Assembly (NCBI GenBank): GCA_001797695.1
Contig: MGQD01000008.1
Span: 9,630 to 20,042 of the forward strand
Reading direction: 5' to 3'
DNA: 10,413 nucleotides
DNA from: Deltaproteobacteria bacterium RBG_13_49_15
GTDB taxonomy: Bacteria > Desulfobacterota > Desulfobacteria > Desulfobacterales > UBA2156
In this document: in pieces, positions 1-6,039 of the stretch
Layout: each line of letters opens with the position of its first letter
Position numbering within the stretch: the stretch's first letter is position 1
Position numbers and translations under genes: made by a program
Notes under the pieces: model-generated
The model's database searches: none
The model's input: the letters and a program-made list of their open reading frames with translations, nothing else
Told to the model about the DNA's origin: nothing

Positions 1-144
1 ATCGTCCCCGGCATCCTCATCATAGGTATCCCAGAAGGTCGCCATACGAGAACTTCCGTAGAAAGACCAGTCCGCGGCCATGGCTGGAACCGTAAAGGCC
101 GCTACCATGGCAATTGCAATAAAAAACACAAACAATTTCTTCAT
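1..144 (-). CDS. Outer-membrane porin-like protein, N-terminal part (runs off the left edge)
   Basis: Partial gene: 48 codons from ATG (142-144) with no stop before the edge. The visible protein starts MKKLFVFFIAIAMVAAFTVP and is a textbook Sec signal peptide: two lysines, a hydrophobic core, then an AMA cleavage site at about residue 23. The mature protein begins ADWSFYGSSRMATFWDTYDE. A short aromatic strand such as WSFYGSSRMATFW followed by an acidic loop is typical of the first beta strand of deltaproteobacterial outer-membrane porins, so a porin or similar beta-barrel is the best guess. A strong ribosome binding site, AAGGAGGAG (152-160), sits 9 nt before the ATG. The gene has its own very strong promoter at 285-313, which fits an abundant envelope protein. 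It lies downstream of the peptide-transporter operon on the same strand. Export is near certain; porin identity is inferred from only about 25 mature residues. Confidence 0.72.
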   Translation of the reverse strand, partial: MKKLFVFFIAIAMVAAFTVPAMAADWSFYGSSRMATFWDTYDEDAGDD

Positions 145-253
145 CTTAAATCTCCTCCTTAACAAGCATGAATTCCTGTTAAATAATCGCCCTTGTCTAT
201 TAAACACACTTCAAACGCTCTTTCCCTCACCTCCTTTCTCTTGAATAGTCACT

Positions 254-268
254 CCCGGGAATGCCGGG
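254..268 (-). promoter_or_regulatory. Short hairpin at the 5' end of the porin-gene leader
   Basis: The predicted transcript carries CCCGG (268-264), loop CATTC (263-259) and CCGGG (258-254), a five-pair all-GC stem about 11 nt after the predicted start site. Hairpins near the 5' end are known to protect some outer-membrane-protein mRNAs from decay, as in the ompA leader of E. coli. That role is inferred here. There is no following U-tract, so it is not an intrinsic terminator. Confidence 0.4.
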
Positions 269-284
269 TATGAAATAATGATAT

Positions 285-327
285 CTTATAACAATCCAAA
301 AAAACCGTGTCAAGCATTTTTAAAAAT
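285..327 (-). promoter_or_regulatory. Near-consensus sigma-70 promoter of the porin-like gene, with UP-like tract
   Basis: Read on the minus strand there is a perfect -35 box TTGACA (308-313), a spacer of exactly 17 bp (291-307), and a -10 box TATAAG (285-290) matching five of six consensus bases. The TGT directly before the -10 box adds an extended -10 element. Just upstream of the -35 box lies an A/T-only 12-bp palindrome (316-327) resembling an UP element. Transcription would start near the A at about 279, giving a leader of about 135 nt before the ATG at 144. Agreement of hexamers, spacing, extended -10 and AT tract makes chance unlikely, and the downstream gene encodes a likely abundant protein. 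Not tested by experiment. Confidence 0.82.
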
Positions 328-374
328 TAAGCTGCAATATTTTAATCATCCTGAAAATTCTTAACCCTTATTAT

Positions 375-404
375 CCCTGAACCCCCGAACCCTCGACCCC
401 TTTT
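375..404. repeat. Short degenerate C-rich heptamer tract
   Basis: The plus strand reads CCCTGAA, CCCCCGAA, CCCTCGA, CCCC and then a run of seven T (401-407): about four degenerate copies of a CCCnnGA unit of 7-8 bp. It lies just beyond the stop codon of the last transporter gene (413-415). Similar intergenic runs of AACCC(T/C)(T/C)GAA units occur in many Desulfobacterota and other environmental genomes; that comparison is from general knowledge. On the minus strand, the direction of transcription here, the run is A-rich then G-rich and forms no clear stem, so a terminator role is not supported. Confidence 0.5.
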
Positions 405-412
405 TTTAGGTA

Positions 413-1411
413 TTAGGTATATGGACACGCCACGAGATGCCCGCTCCCTGAATCCGCCAATGGCGGCTGCTCATAGCTGCAATCCGGAACCCTTGCCATG
501 GAACAGCGTTTATAAAAAATACATCCTTCCGCACGGGTATTTTCCCGTTCTTTTTTCAAAAGAGTTTCGTATCGCTTTACCATTTTACCGTGTGCAAAAA
601 CAGGAAGAGCATCCAAAAGAGCACGGGTATACGGATGCCGTGGGCTTTGAATCACCTCTTTCCCCAAACCCAATTCCACCAGATGCCCCTTATAGATGAC
701 GCCGATCCGCTGGCATAGATATCGGGCTGCCGCGAGGCTGTGGCTGATAAAAAGAAAGGCCACGTTAAAGGTTTTTTGTATTTTCAGTAAAATATCAAAG
801 ATCTGAATGGAGATGGGGGCATCAAGCATGGACGTGGGTTCGTCCGCAATGATCAGTTCGGGATGAAGAACGAGCGCACGGGCAACGGCTACGCGTTGGC
901 GCTGCCCCCCGCTCAATTGATGGGGGTATCGACTAAAAAAATCTTCCGGAGGCGACAGTTGAACCGCCTGCATGGCATCATATACCTGCTCGTCACGCCC
1001 TGTCTTATTTTTCAACCGGTGAATGATCAACGGCTCAGACACCGTTTCATAAACCGTGAATTGGGGATTCAGCGACTGGTATGGATCTTGAAAGATCATC
1101 TGAACTCTCAGGCGAAAAGTTTTGAGAGGATTTCCGGATAATGTGGCGACCTCTTTATCTTTAAAAAAGATCTTTCCGGCATCAGGCTCCTCAAGTTTTA
1201 AAATCAACCGGCCTGTGGTTGTTTTTCCGCTCCCGCTTTCTCCGATAAGTCCGAAGATCTCTCCTTTGCCGATCGAAAAGGATATCCTGCTCAAGGCGAT
1301 GACATCTTTCCCGGTTTTGTTAAAAAAAGCGCCCCTTGGTCCATAGATTTTTTCGACCTGTTCCAAGCGTAGGATCTGTTCGTTTCCCTTCATCATCACC
1401 TTCAAAGTCAT
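413..1411 (-). CDS. Peptide ABC transporter ATP-binding protein, OppF/DppF type
   Basis: Cytosolic ATPase that, paired with the OppD-type subunit, powers peptide import. All ABC motifs are present: Walker A GESGSGKTT (57-65), Q-loop IFQDP (Q108), signature LSGGQRQR (166-173), Walker B LIIADEPTS (186-194) and H-loop H224. The C-terminal oligopeptide-transporter extension has RHPYTRALL (258-266) and four cysteines (C297, C303, C311, C329) spaced C-x5-C-x7-C-x17-C, the pattern known to bind an Fe-S cluster in related proteins. Its 332 residues are normal for OppF. The D-loop region reads SMLDAPISIQ rather than the common SALDVSVQAQ, and the H-loop reads SHS where SHD is usual. The ATG overlaps the oppD-type stop by 4 bp (ATGA), implying coupled translation; ATGs at codons 6 and 7 are alternative starts. 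It is the last gene of the operon. Family certain; substrate unknown. Confidence 0.95.
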   Translation of the reverse strand: MTLKVMMKGNEQILRLEQVEKIYGPRGAFFNKTGKDVIALSRISFSIGKGEIFGLIGESGSGKTTTGRLILKLEEPDAGKIFFKDKEVATLSGNPLKTFRLRVQMIFQDPYQSLNPQFTVYETVSEPLIIHRLKNKTGRDEQVYDAMQAVQLSPPEDFFSRYPHQLSGGQRQRVAVARALVLHPELIIADEPTSMLDAPISIQIFDILLKIQKTFNVAFLFISHSLAAARYLCQRIGVIYKGHLVELGLGKEVIQSPRHPYTRALLDALPVFAHGKMVKRYETLLKKERENTRAEGCIFYKRCSMARVPDCSYEQPPLADSGSGHLVACPYT

Positions 1412-2364
1412 CCGCAGCGGCTGCAGAGCACCTTATGCGTCGGGCTGATCGTTACATATTGCAATGCCTTCAACTTGCAGGACGCTTCATAATAGGAGCA
1501 CCGCTCACAGAACCGGCAGCCCGGAAGAGGATTGATGAGATTGGGCGTATCTCCCGGTACAATCACTACATCCGCCCTTTTCGTAGATACGGTCAAAAAA
1601 GAAGAGAGCAGCATCTTCGTATAGGGGTGAAACGGAGATTCCAAAACCGACTCTCGTGAGCCATACTCCACCAGTTGTCCACCATATAAAACGCCGATGT
1701 CATGACAGGTTTCTGCGACAACCGAGATATCGTGAGAAATATAGATCATGCTGATATCAAGAGTTTCCTGCAATCGCTTGGCTTCCTGCAGGATCTGGTC
1801 CTGAACGATCACATCCAATGCCGTGGTGGGCTCATCGGCAATAATTAATTTCGGCCGAAGGGCCATAGCCATGGCGATGATGGCCCTCTGCTTCATCCCG
1901 CCGCTATATTGGTGAGGGTAATCCTTCATCCTGTTTTTCGGTATTCCCACCATCTCAAAAAGCGCCTTAACCTGATGTCGCGCTTCATCCTTCGACACCC
2001 CGGGGCGATGAGCCAAAATAGCCTCCGCAATCTGATCTCCCACTCGGTGAACCGGATTCAGCGCGTTCATGGCGGCCTGAAAGATCATGGCGATCTCATT
2101 CCACCGGATCTGCCGCATCGCTTCATCGCTTTTTCCAAGCAGATTTTCTTCTTTAAACAAGATCCGCCCCGACCGGACGCTTCCATTGGGAGGAAGCAGC
2201 CCCATCAATGCCATTCCGATCGTGGTTTTCCCGCATCCGGACTCGCCCACAAATCCTAAGGACTTCCCCTTTTCCAATGAAAATGAAACGTCTGAAACAG
2301 CGCTTAAATATCCGTCCGAGGTGTCATATCCGATGGATAACTGATCGACTTCAAGGAGCGGCAT
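1408..2364 (-). CDS. Peptide ABC transporter ATP-binding protein, OppD/DppD type
   Basis: Partner ATPase of the OppF-type subunit. Visible motifs are Walker A GESGCGKTT (40-48), Q-loop Q96 within IFQAAMNALNP, signature YSGGMKQR (153-160), Walker B LIIADEPTT (173-181), the canonical TALDVIVQDQ D-loop region (181-190) and H-loop H211. FHPYTKMLL (245-253) marks the peptide-transporter C-terminal domain. The Q-loop has AAMNALNP where DPMTSLNP is common, a variant I associate with one branch of the DppD group. The C-terminus is unusually cysteine rich: C283, C286, C289, C296, C314 and C317, whereas the usual Fe-S pattern uses four (best matched by C283, C289, C296, C314). The start is one base after the oppC-type stop (TAACATG), with AAGGAGAA about 9 nt upstream. 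Length of 318 residues is typical. Membership of an importer is certain; the ligand cannot be told. Confidence 0.95.
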   Translation of the reverse strand: MPLLEVDQLSIGYDTSDGYLSAVSDVSFSLEKGKSLGFVGESGCGKTTIGMALMGLLPPNGSVRSGRILFKEENLLGKSDEAMRQIRWNEIAMIFQAAMNALNPVHRVGDQIAEAILAHRPGVSKDEARHQVKALFEMVGIPKNRMKDYPHQYSGGMKQRAIIAMAMALRPKLIIADEPTTALDVIVQDQILQEAKRLQETLDISMIYISHDISVVAETCHDIGVLYGGQLVEYGSRESVLESPFHPYTKMLLSSFLTVSTKRADVVIVPGDTPNLINPLPGCRFCERCSYYEASCKLKALQYVTISPTHKVLCSRCG

Positions 2365-2365
2365 G

Positions 2366-3298
2366 TTAATACCGTTCTCCTTCTTTTCTCAGCCTCGGGT
2401 CCAACACCTCATCCATTGCACGTCCCAGCATGTAAAAAGAGAGAGTTATCAGGGAAATGCAGATCCCGGGAGGAAGCAGCCAGTAGGGCGCCTTGAACAT
2501 ATGTCCCGTTTTCCAAACCCACTGGAGCATCATTCCCCAACTCACTGTTCCCGGATCTCCGAAACCCAGAAAAGCCAACGCCGCTTCAATGTTAATGGCC
2601 GCCGTCACCCTGAAGGTCATGTACAGAAAGGACAGCGGAAGGACGTTCGGCATGATATGCCTGAAAATAATCCTCATATGTGAAGCGCCGGACACCTTGG
2701 CCGATTCGATAAACGGGCGGTGTCTCAACGAAAGAGTCTGTGCACGGATCACCCTTGATACGCCCGGCCAGCGGAAAAGGGCGATGATAAGAACGATGCT
2801 CCAGATGTTGAGCTGTCCGAATAGAGCCGCCAAAATCAGGACGACGAGGAGGGTCGGCATGACCATAATTATATCCGCAAGCCGCATCAGGATCGTATCC
2901 ACCCATTTTCCCATGTATCCACTGATCATACCGACCAGAGTTCCCAAAAGGATACTCATGAAGGCGGATGAGATCCCCACCATAAAGGCTACCCTGGCTC
3001 CGGCCAAAAGCTGGCTGAACAGATCCCTCCCCATAAAATCGGTCCCAAGCCAATGCCTTAAGCTGGGACCGGTGGATTTGGAAATTTCCGGGTCCACGCC
3101 GGACATCGGCTGATACATGGGATCAATCCATGGCGGGATGTAGCTGCATAGAGCCATCAGGACAAAAAAAGATAGAAGCGCCAGTCCGACGCGACCCAGT
3201 ATATTTTTTTTATAGATCGCCCAATTTTTCTTCCATCGTCGTTCACGACCTGGCTTTTTGAGCCGCTTTTTCTTTATTATTTTCTCTTGAGCATCCAA
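2366..3298 (-). CDS. Peptide ABC transporter permease, OppC/DppC type
   Basis: Inner-membrane permease pairing with the OppB-type subunit. A basic cytosolic N-tail (residues 1-33) is followed by a first membrane helix at about 37-58. HWLGTDFMGRD (82-92) is the hallmark of DppC/OppC proteins, and four or five further hydrophobic segments follow. The ATPase-contacting EAA loop is SAKVSGASHMRIIFRHIMPN (199-218), and the C-terminus has LGRAMDEVLDPRLR (291-304). Its 310 residues are typical. The start is TTG at 3296-3298, read as methionine: an in-frame TAG lies 18 bp upstream, no ATG or GTG in this frame lies between, and AAGAAAGG (3306-3313) is well placed. The nearby ATG at 3292-3294 is out of frame. 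It follows the oppB-type gene by 19 bp and precedes the oppD-type gene by one base. Family certain. Confidence 0.95.
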   Translation of the reverse strand: MDAQEKIIKKKRLKKPGRERRWKKNWAIYKKNILGRVGLALLSFFVLMALCSYIPPWIDPMYQPMSGVDPEISKSTGPSLRHWLGTDFMGRDLFSQLLAGARVAFMVGISSAFMSILLGTLVGMISGYMGKWVDTILMRLADIIMVMPTLLVVLILAALFGQLNIWSIVLIIALFRWPGVSRVIRAQTLSLRHRPFIESAKVSGASHMRIIFRHIMPNVLPLSFLYMTFRVTAAINIEAALAFLGFGDPGTVSWGMMLQWVWKTGHMFKAPYWLLPPGICISLITLSFYMLGRAMDEVLDPRLRKEGERY

Positions 3299-3305
3299 CG
3301 ACGAA

Positions 3306-3313
3306 CCTTTCTT
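3306..3313 (-). promoter_or_regulatory. Ribosome binding site supporting a TTG start
   Basis: The minus strand reads AAGAAAGG ending 7 nt before the TTG at 3298-3296. With the in-frame TAG just upstream, this settles the unusual start codon of the OppC-type permease. A TTG start may lower yield relative to the neighbouring genes. Confidence 0.65.
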
Positions 3314-3317
3314 CTAT

Positions 3318-4295
3318 CTAATATCGGATTCGGGGGTCCAGATAGGCATACAGGATATCCACAAGCAAATTGGAAAAAAGGACTACGGCGGCGATCAGCA
3401 GAAATGACGCCTGTGCCAACGGGTAATCATTGTTGCTTACCGAAAAGACCAGCTCTCTTCCGATTCCTGGCCATGTAAAAACAGTTTCGGTCAGGGCGCC
3501 TCCGTTGATGGAAAACGCCAGGCTCAAGCCCACGCTAGTCACAACAGGAAGCGCTGCATTGGGAGCGGCATGGTGATTTCGGATGGTTTTTTCTTTCAGC
3601 CCTTTGGCGCGAGCCGTCAAAATATAATCTTCTTTAAGCGTTTCGAGCATGCTGCTTCTCATTAAAAGCAAATAGCTTCCGAAATAGATCAGAAAGAGGG
3701 TCGAAAGAGGTAGAATCATATGGTGGAGGACATCAAGTCCTTTTCTTACAACCCCTGATGAGGGATCCAGCCAAACATCTTCCGAAATCATTCCATTAAT
3801 TGGAAACCAACTGAATTTATAGGAAAAAATCCAAATTAAGATAAGAGCCATCCATGGTAAAAAAAGGGTGTGAGTGACAAGCGCCCCCATGGTCATGAAC
3901 GTGTCTGTCCGCTTTCCCTTGTTCCAGGATGCAATTTTACCTAAAAAAACGCCCACGATGGCCGATAGAATCACCGAGGTCGTAAACAAAAGCACGGTGT
4001 TCGGAAGCCGGTCCGAAATGATTTCAATCACCGGCTTCCCATAGTAAAAGGAGTGTCCGAAATTGCCGGACAGGACGTTTTTAAGATAATACAGGTACTG
4101 CATCCATAACGGCTTATCCAATCCCATCTGAGCCATCAAACGGGTTGCATCCTCAGGGGTCATGTCCGGATCGATGATCCGGGATATCGGATCACCAGGC
4201 GCCAGCCGAAAAAGCAGGAAGAGAACCGTGAAGATCACAAAAAAGATGATGATGATCTGAATCAGTCTTCTAACGGTGAAATGCCAAATATCCAT
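3318..4295 (-). CDS. Peptide ABC transporter permease, OppB/DppB type
   Basis: Inner-membrane permease forming the translocation pore with the OppC-type subunit. The first helix spans about residues 9-31 and ends in RLAPGDP (30-36), diagnostic for the OppB/DppB N-terminal domain. The periplasmic segment has MGLDKPLWMQYLYY (57-70) and GNFGHSF (77-83). The EAA loop is TARAKGLKEKTIRNHHAAPN (227-246), preceded by the typical EDYI. TETVFTWPGIGREL (269-282) and the C-terminal DPRIRY (320-325) are also characteristic. Its 325 residues fit the family. The ATG is the first start codon after the in-frame TAA of the binding-protein gene 30 bp upstream. No good ribosome binding site is visible (only GAAAG about 11 nt away), so translation may depend on ribosomes arriving from upstream. 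Family certain. Confidence 0.95.
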   Translation of the reverse strand: MDIWHFTVRRLIQIIIIFFVIFTVLFLLFRLAPGDPISRIIDPDMTPEDATRLMAQMGLDKPLWMQYLYYLKNVLSGNFGHSFYYGKPVIEIISDRLPNTVLLFTTSVILSAIVGVFLGKIASWNKGKRTDTFMTMGALVTHTLFLPWMALILIWIFSYKFSWFPINGMISEDVWLDPSSGVVRKGLDVLHHMILPLSTLFLIYFGSYLLLMRSSMLETLKEDYILTARAKGLKEKTIRNHHAAPNAALPVVTSVGLSLAFSINGGALTETVFTWPGIGRELVFSVSNNDYPLAQASFLLIAAVVLFSNLLVDILYAYLDPRIRY

Positions 4296-4325
4296 AACGG
4301 AAAATGCTTTCGTGTTCGTTCGGGT

Positions 4326-6038
4326 TTACTTCCCGATCGGCTTAAGCATGCAAAAAGACCAGATGCTCCCGATCCCTTCCAGGGCATCCACCCATCCGGC
4401 AAATCGATCCGTACGCACCGCTTCGATCATCTTGGGAAGGTAAAGCGGAATGTAAGGAAGATCTTTCTTAATAATCGCTTGCATGTCACAGATCAATTTC
4501 CTTCGCGCATTCTTGTCGATCATCCTGGCGCTTTGGTCGGAGATCCGGTCAAAATCGGGATTGCGATACCCGGCCTGGTTTTCCCCCCGAACCTTATCGT
4601 TTTTGCTGTGGAAAAAATTTCGGATCCAGTCCGGATCAATGGAGAGTTGCCCATAGGCCAAAATGAATGCATCGAAATCGCGGTTAACTTTGACCTGATC
4701 CACCAGCGCATCGAACGCCATCGGTTTCCCTGAAGCCGGAATCCCCATCGCACGCAGCCATTCCTGGATGATCAAGCCGGTCATCGCCCTTTGCGGATCA
4801 TAATCGGACGGAGGCGTCAAAATGGAAAAGGAACCCATGGGCTGACCATTTGGAAGCCGCACCCCCTTTCCTTTAACCACCTTGCCGGATCCGTCAACAG
4901 GCGGGACCTCCCATGAATATCCCGAATCTTTAAGAACCTGAAACGCTCTTTTTATCCGTTCATCCTGGGTCAATCCTTCTCCGTAATCGGGGGCTTGTTT
5001 GCTATACCAGAATTTATTCCCCGGGGGAACCACCGAATCCATTTTTACACCCTGGTCTTGAAGAATCCTGGAAATGATAAAGCCTTTATCAATGAGAATG
5101 GCCACGGCGCGCCGGAAATTCACATCGTTGAAAGGAGGCTTCCTCAAATTAAACCCCATATAATACATGGCACTCCTATCGTTAAAGTGCAATTGGATGT
5201 TCTTGTCTGTTTTCAGGTCGTCCAGATAACCGGCTTGAATCGCCCACCAGAACATGTCGATATCCCCTTTTTTAAGCGAAAGAATCGCGGTATCCGACGT
5301 TCCGAAAAATTTATAGATGACCCCATCGATAAAGGGGCCGAGCACCCGCCCTTCTATGGTTTGTCCCAGTCCAAAAAAATGTTTATTTTTTTCCAAAAAC
5401 AAATAAGCCCCTTTTTTCCATTCACGCACAGTAAACGGTCCGTTTCCAACCGGCTTTTCAATGTTGTAGTTGAGAAGCGCCACCAGTGGCTTGTCGGTCT
5501 TCTTGATCTCCTGATAAATTTTTTCCCATTCCTTTTTGCATACGATCGGTGTGGTCAATGTCCTATCCGCAAAAATGGCCATGGGTTCTTCCAGGTAAAA
5601 CCGGACGGTTTTTTTATCCACCACCTCGATCTTTTTAATAAAATCCCACTTTGAAAAATGCCGTGGTATCTTTAAGTCCCGAATGATATTGCCGGTGAAG
5701 GCCACGTCTTCCGCGGTTATCTCCGATCCGTCTGACCACTTCGATTCCCTTAGGGTTACCGTGTAACTGATGGAAGCTTCATCATATACAGGATCCTGGG
5801 CGGCCAACCAGGGGATCATCTCCATGCTCTCCGGATCCCGTGTAAATAAGGGCTGATAAATCTGGGAGAGCACCCGCAGGGACCATCGATCACTGGCAAG
5901 CCAGATATTGAGTGTCTTAGGTTCATCCGAAAGTCCTATTTTAAGGAAATGGCTTCCGCAAAAACCGATTCCCGGATAGAGCAGGAACACTGTTAGCGCC
6001 GCTTGAATTAAGAATCGTTTTATGGTCCTTGCTTTCAT
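4326..6038 (-). CDS. Periplasmic peptide-type solute-binding protein (SBP_bac_5 family)
   Basis: Captures the substrate in the periplasm and delivers it to the OppB/OppC-type channel. The N-terminus is a signal peptide: basic K2, R4, K7 and R8, then a hydrophobic core (about 9-22) and GIGFCGS (23-29). C27 follows a phenylalanine, a poor lipobox, so a soluble periplasmic form is more likely than a lipoprotein. KIGLSDEPKTLNIWLASD (33-50) opens the mature domain, and WSDGSEITAEDVAFT (101-115) is the family signature. VGNGPFTVREW comes mid-protein and PYIPLYLP (528-535) near the C-terminus. Its 570 residues are somewhat longer than the usual 500-550. The start lies one base after the ligase stop (TGAGATG) with AAAGGA upstream, so the two genes are translationally coupled. 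The family binds di- and oligopeptides, nickel, heme or sugars, so the ligand is open; peptide is the default guess. Confidence 0.93.
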   Translation of the reverse strand: MKARTIKRFLIQAALTVFLLYPGIGFCGSHFLKIGLSDEPKTLNIWLASDRWSLRVLSQIYQPLFTRDPESMEMIPWLAAQDPVYDEASISYTVTLRESKWSDGSEITAEDVAFTGNIIRDLKIPRHFSKWDFIKKIEVVDKKTVRFYLEEPMAIFADRTLTTPIVCKKEWEKIYQEIKKTDKPLVALLNYNIEKPVGNGPFTVREWKKGAYLFLEKNKHFFGLGQTIEGRVLGPFIDGVIYKFFGTSDTAILSLKKGDIDMFWWAIQAGYLDDLKTDKNIQLHFNDRSAMYYMGFNLRKPPFNDVNFRRAVAILIDKGFIISRILQDQGVKMDSVVPPGNKFWYSKQAPDYGEGLTQDERIKRAFQVLKDSGYSWEVPPVDGSGKVVKGKGVRLPNGQPMGSFSILTPPSDYDPQRAMTGLIIQEWLRAMGIPASGKPMAFDALVDQVKVNRDFDAFILAYGQLSIDPDWIRNFFHSKNDKVRGENQAGYRNPDFDRISDQSARMIDKNARRKLICDMQAIIKKDLPYIPLYLPKMIEAVRTDRFAGWVDALEGIGSIWSFCMLKPIGK

Positions 6039-6039
6039 C

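Noticed and set aside
401..407. T7 run as a plus-strand terminator tail
   Set aside because: There is no stem before it, and no plus-strand gene ends nearby.
2592..3053. Minus-strand open frame of 153 codons in a second frame of the OppC-type gene
   Set aside because: It overlaps the permease reading frame, which has all the hallmark motifs; the alternative translation resembles nothing known.
2493..3113. Plus-strand open frame of 206 codons opposite the OppC-type gene
   Set aside because: It is fully antisense to a certain permease gene, and its translation is basic, low in recognisable motifs and without family resemblance. It is a codon-bias shadow.
4296..4325. Separate promoter for the permease genes between the binding-protein and OppB-type genes
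   Set aside because: The gap is only 30 bp and shows no -35/-10 pair; co-transcription is the simpler reading.
4995..5654. Plus-strand open frame of 219 codons opposite the solute-binding protein gene
   Set aside because: It is antisense to a confident SBP_bac_5 gene, with no domain, signal or good ribosome binding site.
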